Assembly: GCF_948329515.1 (NCBI RefSeq)
Contig: NZ_CAOJCN010000017.1
Location: 1 to 64,000, forward strand
Length of the DNA stretch: 64,000 bases
From: Cohnella rhizoplanae
GTDB taxonomy: Bacteria; Bacillota; Bacilli; Paenibacillales; Paenibacillaceae
Reading direction: 5' to 3'
The position numbers and the translations under genes are program-made. The notes below the pieces were generated by a model. That model made no database searches, was not told the DNA's origin, and worked only from the letters and a program-made list of their open reading frames with translations. How positions within the stretch are numbered: the stretch's first letter is position 1; each line of letters begins with the position of its first letter. Below, one piece after another: positions 16,701 to 26,036 of the stretch.

Positions 16701-18307
16701 GGCAGGTTCCCTTCCCGGATCTGCGTCGGGGTCTTGCCGTAGTAGTTCTTGAACAAGGTGCAGAAATAAGGGAAGTTCGCGTAGCCAACGTCGTGGCTGA
16801 TGTCGATGATCTTGCGGTTGGTCTCCTGCAGCAGCGCCTTGGCCTTGGCCAGCCGGTGCATGGTCAGATACTTGATCAGGCTGAGCCCGGTCTGCTTGAC
16901 GAACAGATGGCTGAGATAGCTGGGCGTCAGATAGACGCGCTCGGCGATGAGCTCGACCGACAGCTCGGACCGATACTCCCGCTCGATGATCTGGATGACG
17001 TCCGCCACGACCTTGTGCACCGACTCCGGCGGCGGAGTCGGGGAGGCAGGCGCCAGCTGCGCTCCGTAGGCCTCGAAGATGGCGATCATGACGCCGCGCA
17101 GATCCTTCAGCACCGCGGTCTTGTAGATCGTCTCCAGGCTGCGCTTGAAGAAGTCCGGATCCTTGGCCTTGGCGGACCTCAGGATCGCGCGCACGATCTC
17201 CGAGCAGATGTACTTCACGTAGATGACGGAGAATTGGTCGCTGTTCCTCAGATGGTCGAACAGCGTCTCGAAGCGCGTGCGGACGAGTCCGAATTCCCCC
17301 CGTTCGATCAGGCCGTTCATCTCCTCCAGCGTCTGCTCGATATTCTGGGTGTCGCCGGGCTGCTCCGCGAGGGTCGCGGTCAGCCGGACGCCGCCCTCCT
17401 CGTAGAAGAACTTGCTCTCCAGGATCGCCTCGACCCTCCGGTATTCATCGCGCATGCCCGCCGCGTCCCGGAACGTCTCGCTGACGATGACGCTTATCTC
17501 CTGCTGCGACGGCTGCGACCGCGCCTTGAACCACGCCATGATGTCGCGGCCCAGCTGGACGAACCGCTCCTCGGGCTCCGCAGGCTCCTCAGCCTCGGCC
17601 TCCACCTCCAGCAGGATCAGGCTCTGGTATTCGTTCATGTTGATGATGGAGCTGGGGTAGGGCAGCCACTCGGTCAGGCTCTGCTCGAACTCGGGGTCCG
17701 CCGAGTCGAAGAACCGCTGCCTCGTATCCAGCATCAGCATGCGGTAACGCCGTTCCCCGGACGGATTCCCGTTCGGCAGCACCTGGTTCCACGGCAGCAG
17801 GGCTTGCCTCGGATCGCCCGCCGCCACGGCTTCCGCATCGCCGCCGCTGCTCAGCAGATCCGCCAGGATCCGGTGTTTTTCCCACTGGATGCTCTTCCGG
17901 CTCTCCTGGCGGAGCGACTGCTGCGTCCGCTCCTCCTCCTCGAGCATCTGCATCGCCTTCATCAGCACGTCGAGGAAGTTGGTCACGTCCACGGGCTTCA
18001 GGATGTACTGAATCGCCTGCAGATGGATCGCCTTCTGCGCGTACTCGAACTCGCCGTAAGCGCTTAAGAAAATGATCTTCACGGACGGCCGCAAGCCGCG
18101 AACCTGCTCGGCCAGCTGCAGTCCGTCCATCTCCCGCATGCGGATATCCGTCAGCAGGATGTCGACCGGATGCTCCGATATATACTGAAGCGCCTCTTCG
18201 CCGCTCGCCGCCTCCGCGACCTCGAGCGCGAGGCCGTATTTGTCGATAAGGAACTTCACGCCGTCCCGCTCGAAGCGCTCGTCATCCACGATCAGTATGC
18301 TGTACAC
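16697..18307 (-). CDS. YesN-type AraC response regulator (locus A)
   Basis: 536 residues from GTG 18307 (GGGGGAGG upstream); the longer frame to 18391 lacks a ribosome site. The N-terminal receiver domain has VDDER, the phospho-acceptor Asp in LLTDIRM and K in YILKPVD. The C-terminal ~100 residues are a two-HTH AraC domain (LTPSYLSHLF..., IIDISHDVGYANFPYF). A long middle region links them. It is transcribed divergently from the locus A transporter and probably activates it from the 220-base intergenic region. Confidence 0.93.
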   Translation of the reverse strand: MYSILIVDDERFERDGVKFLIDKYGLALEVAEAASGEEALQYISEHPVDILLTDIRMREMDGLQLAEQVRGLRPSVKIIFLSAYGEFEYAQKAIHLQAIQYILKPVDVTNFLDVLMKAMQMLEEEERTQQSLRQESRKSIQWEKHRILADLLSSGGDAEAVAAGDPRQALLPWNQVLPNGNPSGERRYRMLMLDTRQRFFDSADPEFEQSLTEWLPYPSSIINMNEYQSLILLEVEAEAEEPAEPEERFVQLGRDIMAWFKARSQPSQQEISVIVSETFRDAAGMRDEYRRVEAILESKFFYEEGGVRLTATLAEQPGDTQNIEQTLEEMNGLIERGEFGLVRTRFETLFDHLRNSDQFSVIYVKYICSEIVRAILRSAKAKDPDFFKRSLETIYKTAVLKDLRGVMIAIFEAYGAQLAPASPTPPPESVHKVVADVIQIIEREYRSELSVELIAERVYLTPSYLSHLFVKQTGLSLIKYLTMHRLAKAKALLQETNRKIIDISHDVGYANFPYFCTLFKNYYGKTPTQIREGNLP

Positions 18308-18528
18308 GGCCGATGCCTCCCCCGTAAACCTCGATTCTCCTAGCCGGTGTCTTCCTATATGATTATCAGGCTGCGCCAAAAGTCTCGTCAATATCGCCCG
18401 GAGAACATCGCAGTAAAGTGAAACGAATCGAAGATATGAGAAGAATACAGCGCTTCCAAACCTGTGCTACGATGTACCTGCGACCAAGAGCGCAAGTCGT
18501 ACGCAACCAAGAGAGAGGAGGGGGAACC

Positions 18529-19491
18529 GTGTCGGACATCGGCGCATCGGCGGAATACCGCGAGCTCCGGCCCAGGGCGGGACCCGGCGAGCGAGCCAGA
18601 CGCTTCGTCAAATATCGCGCGCTGCTGCTCATGCTCGTACCCGGTTTTATCTTTTTGATCATCTTCAATTATATCCCGATGTACGGGGCGATCCTAGCCT
18701 TCAAGGAATTCAAGATTATGGGAGGCATCGCGAACAGTCCCTGGGTGGGCATGAAGTACTTCGACAAGGCCTTCCATGACCCCCACTTCTACGTGGTGCT
18801 CAAGAATACGCTGATCATCAGCTTCTACAAACTCCTGTTCGGCTTCCCGGTTCCGATCCTGTTCGCCATCCTGCTGAACGAGCTGCCGGGCCGCCGGTTC
18901 AAGCGATGGGTGCAGACGATCTCGTATCTGCCGCACTTTATCTCGTGGATCGTCCTGTCGGGCATCTTCATCACGATCTTCTCGCTGGAAGGCCCGATCA
19001 ACCTGCTGCTCAAGGCGATGGACCGCCTGCCGATTATCTTCATGGCGGATGAGCATTACTTCCGGTCGATTCTGGTCGGGACCTCCATCTACCAGAGCTT
19101 CGGCTGGGGCTCGATCATCTATCTCGCGGCGATCGCGGGCATCGACCCGCAGCTGCACGAGGCGGCCATCATCGACGGCGCGGGACGGTTCAAGCGCATG
19201 ATCTATATCACGCTGCCGATGCTGGTGCCCGTCATCTCGATCATGCTGATCCTGTCCATGGGGTCCATCCTGGACGCCGGCTTCGATCAGATCTTCAATA
19301 TGTACAACGCGCAGGTGATGGACGTCGCCGATATCATCGATACGTACGTGTACCGGATCGGACTCATCAATGCCAACTACAGCTACTCCACGGCGGTCGG
19401 GCTGTTCAAGTCGGTCGTGGCGCTCATCCTCGTCCTCGGCGTGAATCGGATCGTGAAGGCGATCGGCGGGAACGAGCACACGCTGTGGTGA
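18529..19491 (+). CDS. Sugar ABC permease, LplB type (locus A)
   Basis: 320 residues from GTG 18529 with GAGGAGGGGG just upstream; the ATG at 18418 is too far and lacks a site. Six membrane segments and the EAA loop (EAAIIDGAGRFKRMIYITLPML) identify a CUT1-type inner-membrane permease. The conserved start (LVPGFIFLIIFNYIPMYGAILAFKEF) is typical of the LplB/YteP group. It pairs with the next gene to import oligosaccharides. No ATPase is encoded nearby; in Bacillus one MsmX-type ATPase drives several such importers. Confidence 0.92.
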   Translation: MSDIGASAEYRELRPRAGPGERARRFVKYRALLLMLVPGFIFLIIFNYIPMYGAILAFKEFKIMGGIANSPWVGMKYFDKAFHDPHFYVVLKNTLIISFYKLLFGFPVPILFAILLNELPGRRFKRWVQTISYLPHFISWIVLSGIFITIFSLEGPINLLLKAMDRLPIIFMADEHYFRSILVGTSIYQSFGWGSIIYLAAIAGIDPQLHEAAIIDGAGRFKRMIYITLPMLVPVISIMLILSMGSILDAGFDQIFNMYNAQVMDVADIIDTYVYRIGLINANYSYSTAVGLFKSVVALILVLGVNRIVKAIGGNEHTLW

Positions 19492-19516
19492 TGCCGCAGA
19501 GCAAGGAGGTTCTACG

Positions 19517-20401
19517 ATGACGTACCGCAAGAGTCTTACGGAGAAAATGATTGACGTGCTGCTGTACGCGGGCATGATCGTCCTGATGTTCGTCACGCTG
19601 TATCCCTTCTGGAGCCAGATCGTGCTGTCCCTGGAGGAAGGCGCCTCGGCCTATTCGACCGGATTCATGCTCTATCCCCATAAGCTGTCGTTCGAGGCGT
19701 ACCGCCTAGCCTTCCACTACACGCCGCTCTGGACGGGATATCTCAATACGATCGTCCGCACGGTGCTCGGCGTCGTCCTGATTCTCGTATTCACGGCGCT
19801 GACGGCTTATCCGCTGTCCAAGAAGGATCTGCCGTTCAATCGGGCGTTTACCGGGTTCCTGCTGTTCACGATGCTGTTCAGCGGCGGGCTCATCCCGAAC
19901 TATCTGCTCATCAAGAACCTGGGGCTGCTGAATTCGGTCTGGTCCCTGGTGCTGCCGGGCATGATCAGCGCGTTTAACGTGCTCATCATGCGCAACTTCT
20001 TCCGGTCCATCCCCGAGAGCCTCGAGGAGTCGGCCCGGGTGGACGGCGCCGGCTATCTCCGGATCTTCGTCAGCCTGATCGTGCCGCTCTCCGCGCCGGT
20101 GCTGGCCACGGTCGCGCTGTGGGTCGGCGTCGGGCACTGGAATGCCTGGTTCGACAGCCTGATCTACATCTCGGACGGCCGCAAGCAGGTGCTGCAGGTC
20201 GTGCTGCGCAAGATCGTCATCGAGAACGATACCTCGAACCTGAACGCCATGATCCAGAAGATGAGCACCAACACCAAGTATACCGGCCGGCAGCTGCAAT
20301 CGACGGTCATCATCCTCTCGATCATTCCGATGCTAGTCGTGTATCCCTTCGTGCAAAAGTACTTCGTCAAAGGCGTCATGGTCGGCGCTATTAAAGGCTA
20401 A
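19517..20401 (+). CDS. Sugar ABC permease, YtcP type (locus A)
   Basis: 294 residues with AAGGAGG upstream. Six membrane segments, EAA loop (ESARVDGAGYLRIFVSLIVPLS), and the typical C-terminus FVQKYFVKGVMVGAIKG of YtcP/LplC permeases. The second half of the heteromeric import channel, 25 bases after the first permease. Confidence 0.92.
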   Translation: MTYRKSLTEKMIDVLLYAGMIVLMFVTLYPFWSQIVLSLEEGASAYSTGFMLYPHKLSFEAYRLAFHYTPLWTGYLNTIVRTVLGVVLILVFTALTAYPLSKKDLPFNRAFTGFLLFTMLFSGGLIPNYLLIKNLGLLNSVWSLVLPGMISAFNVLIMRNFFRSIPESLEESARVDGAGYLRIFVSLIVPLSAPVLATVALWVGVGHWNAWFDSLIYISDGRKQVLQVVLRKIVIENDTSNLNAMIQKMSTNTKYTGRQLQSTVIILSIIPMLVVYPFVQKYFVKGVMVGAIKG

Positions 20402-20463
20402 GCCTTCAAATAGAGCTTCAAACGGAACATCACACAGATCATAAAAAAGGGAGCGGTATCCGG

Positions 20464-22095
20464 ATGGTTAAACGCATGAAGTGGCTCGCTGCAGGTCTAA
20501 GTGTCATCCAGGTGGGACTCATCGTCTCGGCTTGCGGCAACTCGAACAACAATGACAGCCCCTCGTCGGCGGCGGCGTCGGGCACGGCCGGCGCGTCGGC
20601 TTCCGCAAGCGCTTCTGGGGAAAAAATGAAGCTCATGGTATGGAACTTCGACGCGGACAAGACCAACCTGAACGGCTACGCGATGAACGCCATCCGCGAG
20701 AAGTTGGGCGTGGACCTCGACTTCTACACGTCCACCAACGACCCCGACGCGATCCGGGAGAAGCTGCTGCTGCAGATCGCCTCGGGAGAAATCCCGGACT
20801 GGTGGAAGGAAGTGCCCTTCGCGGACGCCGACAAGTTCGCGGATCAGGGCGCGGCCGCGGAGATCCCGCTGGACCTGCTGGAGAAGAACGCCCCAAACTA
20901 TATGAAGTGGATGGAGAAGAATCTCGGCCCCGACCCGATGCGCTACGTCAGACGTCCGGACGGCAAGATCTACAGCCTGCCCGTCCTGTGGACGCTCGCC
21001 TCCTCCTCCGAGGTGCTCGGCTACCGCAAGGACTGGCTGGAGAAGGTGGGCATTACCAAGACGCCGGAGACGATCGACGAGATGGGCGAGGCGCTGACCA
21101 AGTTCCGGAACGACGATCCGGACGGCAACGGCAAGAAGGACACCTACGGCATGACCGCTACGTCCGCCACGATCTCCGCGATCTTCTCGCCGGTATTCGG
21201 CGCCTACGGGGTCTATCCGGGGGCGACCGTGGACATGGACGGCAAGGCGGTTCGCGGCGAGGTGGAGCCCGGCGCCAAGGAAGCGCTGACCACGCTCAAC
21301 AAATGGTTCAAGAGCGAACTGATCGATCCCGAATTCTTCGTCAATAAAGACACGAACCTCGACGACAAGGTCATCTCCAGCAAGGTCGGCGCCGTGTCCC
21401 GATCGTGGTGGGAGTTCCTCCAGCCGGAAGCGTTCTTCAGCGGCAAGTATTACTTGAAGCTGCGCGAGCTGGTGCCGAACGCGGAATGGGCGCTCAGCAG
21501 CGGCCCTAAGGGGCCAAGCGGCCAATTCGGCATCACGGAAGGCAACCCGATGCTCGGCACCGGCATTCAGTTCGGCATCCAGCTCGAGAAGGACCAGGCC
21601 AAGATGGCCAAGTACCTGCAGATGTTCGACGCCACCTCGTTCGACATGGATCTCTTCACCAAGATCAAGTACGGAGAAGAGGGCGTCACGTACGAGCGCA
21701 AGGAAGACGGCAGCTACGTCTATCTGCCGCCGTACGACCAGGAAGAGGAGCGGACGAAGTTCGGTATCGGCCCTTACTACCATGCGCCGGCCAGCTTCAA
21801 CGACTATGACTTCCAGGCGCCGTTCATGACCCGCAAGGATCTCATGCCGGTCAAGGAAGAGGCGGCGAGCAAGGGCATCGGCAAGTACGACTTCATGACG
21901 CCGCTGGCGAAGCCGGTCTATACGGAGTTCAAGGACGCGCTCGACCAGATGACGATCAAGAACTATATCAACTTCATTACGGGCAGACGTCCGATCAGCG
22001 AGTTCGACGCCTTCGTCGCGGAGTGGAAGAAGGCGGGCGGCGAGCAGGTGCTGGCCGAGGCGCAAGCCAAGCTGGACGAATTGAACAAAAAATAA
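20464..22095 (+). CDS. Sugar-binding lipoprotein (locus A)
   Basis: 543 residues. Signal peptide with lipobox VSAC (Cys24), a low-complexity Ser/Ala linker, then a two-domain periplasmic-binding fold of the large family 1 type (KLMVWNFDADKTNLNGYAMN; NDDPDGNGKKDTYGMT, a Ca-binding-like loop shared with LipO and related proteins). It captures oligosaccharides outside the cell and hands them to the two permeases encoded just upstream. Followed by a stem-loop and two glycosidase-like genes. Substrate unknown; the GH29-like neighbours hint at fucosylated or similar glycans. Confidence 0.92.
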   Translation: MVKRMKWLAAGLSVIQVGLIVSACGNSNNNDSPSSAAASGTAGASASASASGEKMKLMVWNFDADKTNLNGYAMNAIREKLGVDLDFYTSTNDPDAIREKLLLQIASGEIPDWWKEVPFADADKFADQGAAAEIPLDLLEKNAPNYMKWMEKNLGPDPMRYVRRPDGKIYSLPVLWTLASSSEVLGYRKDWLEKVGITKTPETIDEMGEALTKFRNDDPDGNGKKDTYGMTATSATISAIFSPVFGAYGVYPGATVDMDGKAVRGEVEPGAKEALTTLNKWFKSELIDPEFFVNKDTNLDDKVISSKVGAVSRSWWEFLQPEAFFSGKYYLKLRELVPNAEWALSSGPKGPSGQFGITEGNPMLGTGIQFGIQLEKDQAKMAKYLQMFDATSFDMDLFTKIKYGEEGVTYERKEDGSYVYLPPYDQEEERTKFGIGPYYHAPASFNDYDFQAPFMTRKDLMPVKEEAASKGIGKYDFMTPLAKPVYTEFKDALDQMTIKNYINFITGRRPISEFDAFVAEWKKAGGEQVLAEAQAKLDELNKK

Positions 22096-22116
22096 AACCG
22101 AACAAGGCAGGCAGCG

Positions 22117-22167
22117 GCTGAAGCGAAGATCGAGGCGGTAGAAGTACGCTCCGGTGTTCGCTTCAGC
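22117..22167 (+). promoter_or_regulatory. 11-bp stem-loop between binding protein and glycosidase genes
   Basis: GCTGAAGCGAA (22117-22127) pairs perfectly with TTCGCTTCAGC (22157-22167), without a T-run. Such hairpins after binding-protein genes often protect the upstream mRNA and lower downstream expression; that role is inferred. Confidence 0.5.
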
Positions 22168-22199
22168 GCTGTCCAAGGGTCCCGAGGAGCGTGCATCCG

Positions 22200-23525
22200 A
22201 TGAGTATCGAAGGCAATTACGAGGTAACGATCGGAGGTTCCCTGCGGAAGAAAAGCCAGCTGCAGGCGGTCATCCGCGCACTCGGCGGCGCGAACGATGG
22301 AACCGCAACCGATATCGAACCCACGACAGGAACCAAGGAAATCTCCTATAAATGGTTCAATTCCGAAACGAAGGAGGGAACTTACAACCCGGTGATCGGG
22401 GCGGTGCAGGATACGCTGCCGCTCGCCGCCGACGCCGTGGGCCGCTATTACAAATGCGAGGTCACGGTTCGGGAGAATGCCGAGGGCGCCGTGCCGCGGT
22501 CCGCGACGAGCGAGGCCGCGGGTCCGATCGCCGACGTGGAGGGCAATCCCGACACGGACTGGCTGCACCGCGCGCGCTACGGCATCTCCCACCACCTGCT
22601 GGCGGAGTTCATGAACCGCGTCGCCGCGGAGCCGGAAGAGAAGTGGCAGCCAGGCGAGTCGTGGGACGAGGTCATTCACGGATTCGACGTGGATGCCTAT
22701 GTGGAGCAGGTTGTGGAGACGGGGGCAGGCTTCGTCATCCTCACGCTTGGGCAGAACAGCGGGTATCTGCTGTCGCCCAATGCGACGTACGACCGCATCG
22801 CGGGCGTGAAGCCGGGCGAGCGGGCCTCGACCCGCGACCTGCCGATGGAGATCGCCGAGGCGCTGGCGCCGCACGGCATCCGGCTCATCCTGTATTCGCC
22901 GGCGAATCCGCCCAGCAAGGCGCACAAGGAAGAGGGCGACTTCGCCATTAACCGGGCGTTCGATTACCCGGTCGAGATCGCGCCGTCCCAGGAGACGCAG
23001 GCCAAGTGGCAGGCGGTCATCCGGGAGTGGTCGGACCGGTACGGGGACAAGGCGGCGGGCTGGTGGTTCGACGGCATGTGGTTCCAGCAGGCCTACGATG
23101 ACCTGACGCTGCCGTACAACTGGTACAGCCTGGTGAACGTGGCGAAGTCGGGGAACGCCTCGCGGATCGTCGCGTTCAACTCCGGCATCGGCAGCAACAT
23201 TCTCGTCAACTCCCCGTTCGAGGATTATATCGCGGGAGAGACCAACGAGATCGGTCCGCTGCCGGCAGGCGGGCGTTGGGCGGACGAGGCGAACGGCGTG
23301 CAGTGGTTCCACTGGACGTTCCTGGGCGAGTTCGTGAAGGATCTGGCCGGATGGGGCAATACCGGCTTGAACTGGCCCACCGATGATCTCGTCTCCTGGG
23401 TGAGGGCGGCGGTCTCCCGCGGCGGCGTTATCTCCCTGGACACGCACGTCAACCGGTTCGGCCGGCTGGACCGGCAGCAGATGGCGCAGCTGCTGGCGAT
23501 CAAGGACAGCTTGAAGGACAGTTAG
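22200..23525 (+). CDS. GH29-like glycosidase, apparently without signal peptide
   Basis: 441 residues from ATG 22200 (GAGGAG 8 bases upstream; GTG 22191 is the alternative). Residues 1-110 form an Ig-like domain (YKWFNSE, GRYYKCEVTV). A TIM-barrel-like domain from about 115 follows: GAGFVILTLGQNSGY, RLILYS, and AGWWFDG with D291 at the place of the GH29 nucleophile. The paired histidines of the GH29 HHDG motif are replaced by GQNSGY (184-189). No export signal is seen, unlike its homologue at 23550, so it may act inside the cell or be a 5'-truncated secreted enzyme. Substrate unknown. Confidence 0.72.
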   Translation: MSIEGNYEVTIGGSLRKKSQLQAVIRALGGANDGTATDIEPTTGTKEISYKWFNSETKEGTYNPVIGAVQDTLPLAADAVGRYYKCEVTVRENAEGAVPRSATSEAAGPIADVEGNPDTDWLHRARYGISHHLLAEFMNRVAAEPEEKWQPGESWDEVIHGFDVDAYVEQVVETGAGFVILTLGQNSGYLLSPNATYDRIAGVKPGERASTRDLPMEIAEALAPHGIRLILYSPANPPSKAHKEEGDFAINRAFDYPVEIAPSQETQAKWQAVIREWSDRYGDKAAGWWFDGMWFQQAYDDLTLPYNWYSLVNVAKSGNASRIVAFNSGIGSNILVNSPFEDYIAGETNEIGPLPAGGRWADEANGVQWFHWTFLGEFVKDLAGWGNTGLNWPTDDLVSWVRAAVSRGGVISLDTHVNRFGRLDRQQMAQLLAIKDSLKDS

Positions 23526-23549
23526 GGCGCATATTCCTAGAGGAGGCTC

Positions 23550-25805
23550 ATGAGGATGACGAAGTCGATGACGATGGGATTTCTCAAGAAAAACGCATTA
23601 TTCCGGATGCTGCTGGTCGCGGCGATGCTGATCGGACTCGCGATACCGAGGCAGCAGGCTTCCGCGCAGACGTACAATGCCAATACGGACTGGTTCATGC
23701 AGGGGAAATACGGCCTCTTCGTCCAATGGCTCTATGGCGGCGGCGATATGACGGGCGACTGGAATACGCTGGTGAACGGCTTCAACGTCACGCGATTCGC
23801 CCAGCAAGCGAACGAATCCGGGGCAAAGTACGTGGTCTTCACGCTAGGACAGAACTCCGGGTACTTCGCGTCTCCCAATGCGACCTACGACCTGCTGGTC
23901 GGCAGAACCGCCGCGACGACCAAGATGTCCACGCGGGATCTGCCGATGGATCTATACGACGCGCTCGCGCCGTACGGCATTAAGCTGATGCTCTACCTCC
24001 CCGCGCGCACGCCCTCCGACGATCCCGACGTCGGCGACATCCTCGGGGATCCGGCGCCGATCTACGACCACCTGGCCACGCAGGACTTCCAGGCCAAGTG
24101 GGAGAGCATCATTCAGGAATGGTCGGACCGGTACGGCTCCAAGGTCGCCGGCTGGTGGTTCGACGGTACCTACAACAACGGCGCGATGTACGGCAAGCCC
24201 GACATTTCCCAGGCGTACACGGACTATACCAAGGCGCATAACTTCCAGACGTTTGCGGCGGCCGCCAAGCACGGCAATGCCAATGCGATCGTCGCCTTCG
24301 ATCCCGGCCTGGCCGTCGATCTGCCGATGACGACGCATGCCGACTACATCACGGGCGAGCAGAACCAGCTGTCCATTCTTCCGTCGCAGGCCAATGCGGC
24401 CCCGTACACCAGATGGATCGGCGGCATCCAGTGGAGCGAGACGGCCTACCAGGGCAACGACTGGAACAGCTTCGGGCTGAAATATACGACGCCCTACATC
24501 GTCAACTATCTCTCGAAGGTGACCAATCAGAACGGCGTGCTGTCGTTCGGTCCGCATGTGGACAAGACCGGCAATATCAACGCGCCGCAGCTCGCGCAGC
24601 TGGTCGCGATCAAGAACGGCTTGCTCGGAAAAGGGCCGGGCGTCCAGGTGACGGACGATGCGGATGCCGCGTTTACTTATACGGGGACTTGGGGGACGAG
24701 CATTCCTTCCGGTACGGGCTACTATAACAATACCGGCCACTTCACCAAGACGCCGGGCAGCTATGTCCAGTACACGTTCAACGGCACCAACGTCGTATGG
24801 TCGGGCGTGAAGGGGCCGGATCACGGGACGGCGGACGTCTATATCGACAATGTGCTGGATCAATCGGTCAATCTGTACGCGGCCAACCGGTTCGTTAACG
24901 CGGAGATTTACTCAAAGACGGGCCTGATGCCGGGCAGCCATACGATCAAGATCGTGGCCCGCAGCGACAAGGACTCGGCCTCCACCGATTATTACGTCGA
25001 GGTCGACCGCATGAACGTCGCGACGGGCACGCCGACGGTGACGGATGACGCCGCGAGCGGCATTACGTACTCGGGCACGTGGCCAACCAGCGTGCCGACC
25101 GGGACGGGCTACTACGGAGATACCGGCCATTTCTCGACGACATCGGCCAGTTATGCGCAATATACGTTTACCGGGAAAAGCATCGAGTGGTACGGCGTGC
25201 TGGGTCCCGACCACGGGAAGGCCGACGTGTACATCGACGGAACGATGGATCAGACCGTCGACCTGTACAACGCGGAGCGCTACATCGATACGCTGCTCTA
25301 TACCAAGCGCAATCTGTCCGCCGGCTCGCATACGATCAAGATCGTCGTGCGCAGCGACCGGAACGTCTCCTCGGTAGGCAATTATGTCGAGGTCGATCGC
25401 TTTAACGTCTCGCAGGGCACGCCGGTCGTGACCCGGGACGACACCCATCCGAGCTGGAATTATAACGGCACTTGGCTCACCAGCGTATCGGGGGTCGACT
25501 ACTACAAGCATACGGGACACTACACCTCCACTGCCGGTTCCTATGCCGAGGCTTCCTTCACGGGGACGAGCGTGGAATGGGTGGGCAAGCTGGACGCGGA
25601 TCACGGCAAGGCTGACGTATACATCGACGGGACGCTGGACCAGACCGTCGACCTCTACAGCCCGAACCGTCATACGGGCATCACGGTCTACAGCAAGCAG
25701 GGCTTGTCCACCGGGAACCACACGATCAAGATCGTGGCCCGCAGCGACAAGAACGTGGTTGCGACGAATTATTATGTCGAGGTCGATGCGTTGATTTATC
25801 AGTAA
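23550..25805 (+). CDS. Secreted GH29-like glycosidase with three 130-residue repeats
   Basis: 751 residues with GAGGAGG upstream. A signal peptide (LLVAAMLIGLAIPRQQASA) is followed by a catalytic-type barrel: KYGLFVQW, GAKYVVFTLGQNSGY (GQNSGY 100-105), and AGWWFDG with D205 at the GH29 nucleophile position. As in the upstream homologue, the HHDG histidines are absent. From about residue 367 three repeats of exactly 130 residues follow, each with YTGTW, GTGYY, TGHF, GPDHG, ADVYIDG and SHTIKI elements, a jelly-roll carbohydrate-binding fold by appearance. Last gene of locus A, closed by a terminator. A polysaccharide-degrading role outside the cell is inferred. Confidence 0.8.
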   Translation: MRMTKSMTMGFLKKNALFRMLLVAAMLIGLAIPRQQASAQTYNANTDWFMQGKYGLFVQWLYGGGDMTGDWNTLVNGFNVTRFAQQANESGAKYVVFTLGQNSGYFASPNATYDLLVGRTAATTKMSTRDLPMDLYDALAPYGIKLMLYLPARTPSDDPDVGDILGDPAPIYDHLATQDFQAKWESIIQEWSDRYGSKVAGWWFDGTYNNGAMYGKPDISQAYTDYTKAHNFQTFAAAAKHGNANAIVAFDPGLAVDLPMTTHADYITGEQNQLSILPSQANAAPYTRWIGGIQWSETAYQGNDWNSFGLKYTTPYIVNYLSKVTNQNGVLSFGPHVDKTGNINAPQLAQLVAIKNGLLGKGPGVQVTDDADAAFTYTGTWGTSIPSGTGYYNNTGHFTKTPGSYVQYTFNGTNVVWSGVKGPDHGTADVYIDNVLDQSVNLYAANRFVNAEIYSKTGLMPGSHTIKIVARSDKDSASTDYYVEVDRMNVATGTPTVTDDAASGITYSGTWPTSVPTGTGYYGDTGHFSTTSASYAQYTFTGKSIEWYGVLGPDHGKADVYIDGTMDQTVDLYNAERYIDTLLYTKRNLSAGSHTIKIVVRSDRNVSSVGNYVEVDRFNVSQGTPVVTRDDTHPSWNYNGTWLTSVSGVDYYKHTGHYTSTAGSYAEASFTGTSVEWVGKLDADHGKADVYIDGTLDQTVDLYSPNRHTGITVYSKQGLSTGNHTIKIVARSDKNVVATNYYVEVDALIYQ
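24648..25802 (+). repeat. Three in-frame 390-bp coding repeats
   Basis: Units begin at 24648, 25038 and 25428, an exact 390-base period (130 codons). Each encodes VTDD/VTRD, then YxGTW, TGHF and the ADVYIDG/SHTIKI core. Units 1 and 2 are complete; unit 3 ends with the gene. Confidence 0.85.
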
Positions 25806-25828
25806 AAACGTTGAACGGACTTTTCAGT

Positions 25829-25853
25829 GGCCCTCCGGCGCGGAGGGCCTTTT
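25829..25853 (+). terminator. Terminator of locus A
   Basis: 8-bp stem GGCCCTCC / GGAGGGCC with a 5-base loop, followed by TTTTC. Confidence 0.85.
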
Positions 25854-25962
25854 CTTTGTTCGAGGATGCACCGCTTTCGCTCATCGAATGCCACAACCAA
25901 AAAATGCAACTATTGAATACTATCGCAATTCTATTAGGTGTCCGATAATCGCATCATAAGGA

Positions 25963-25991
25963 ATGTCGGGTAAATCGGCGTTATCCGACAT
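25963..25991. promoter_or_regulatory. Inverted repeat upstream of the locus B kinase
   Basis: ATGTCGG (25963-25969) and CCGACAT (25985-25991) flank a 15-base spacer, with GATAATC-like half sites around it. It lies 46 bases before the kinase ATG and could be an operator. No clear -10/-35 pair was found. Confidence 0.4.
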
Positions 25992-26036
25992 CGTAAGGAT
26001 GATTTAGGGTAGGAAATCACCGAGAGGAGCGGTACG

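Noticed and set aside
15084..16742. 552-codon open frame on the plus strand
   Set aside because: Lies opposite the locus A kinase; composition is a GC-rich antisense shadow without domain patterns or ribosome site.
20497..22176. 559-codon minus-strand frame
   Set aside because: Antisense to the binding lipoprotein; no recognisable features.
22200..25805. Firm call as alpha-L-fucosidases
   Set aside because: The HHDG motif is absent in both, so fucose specificity cannot be claimed.
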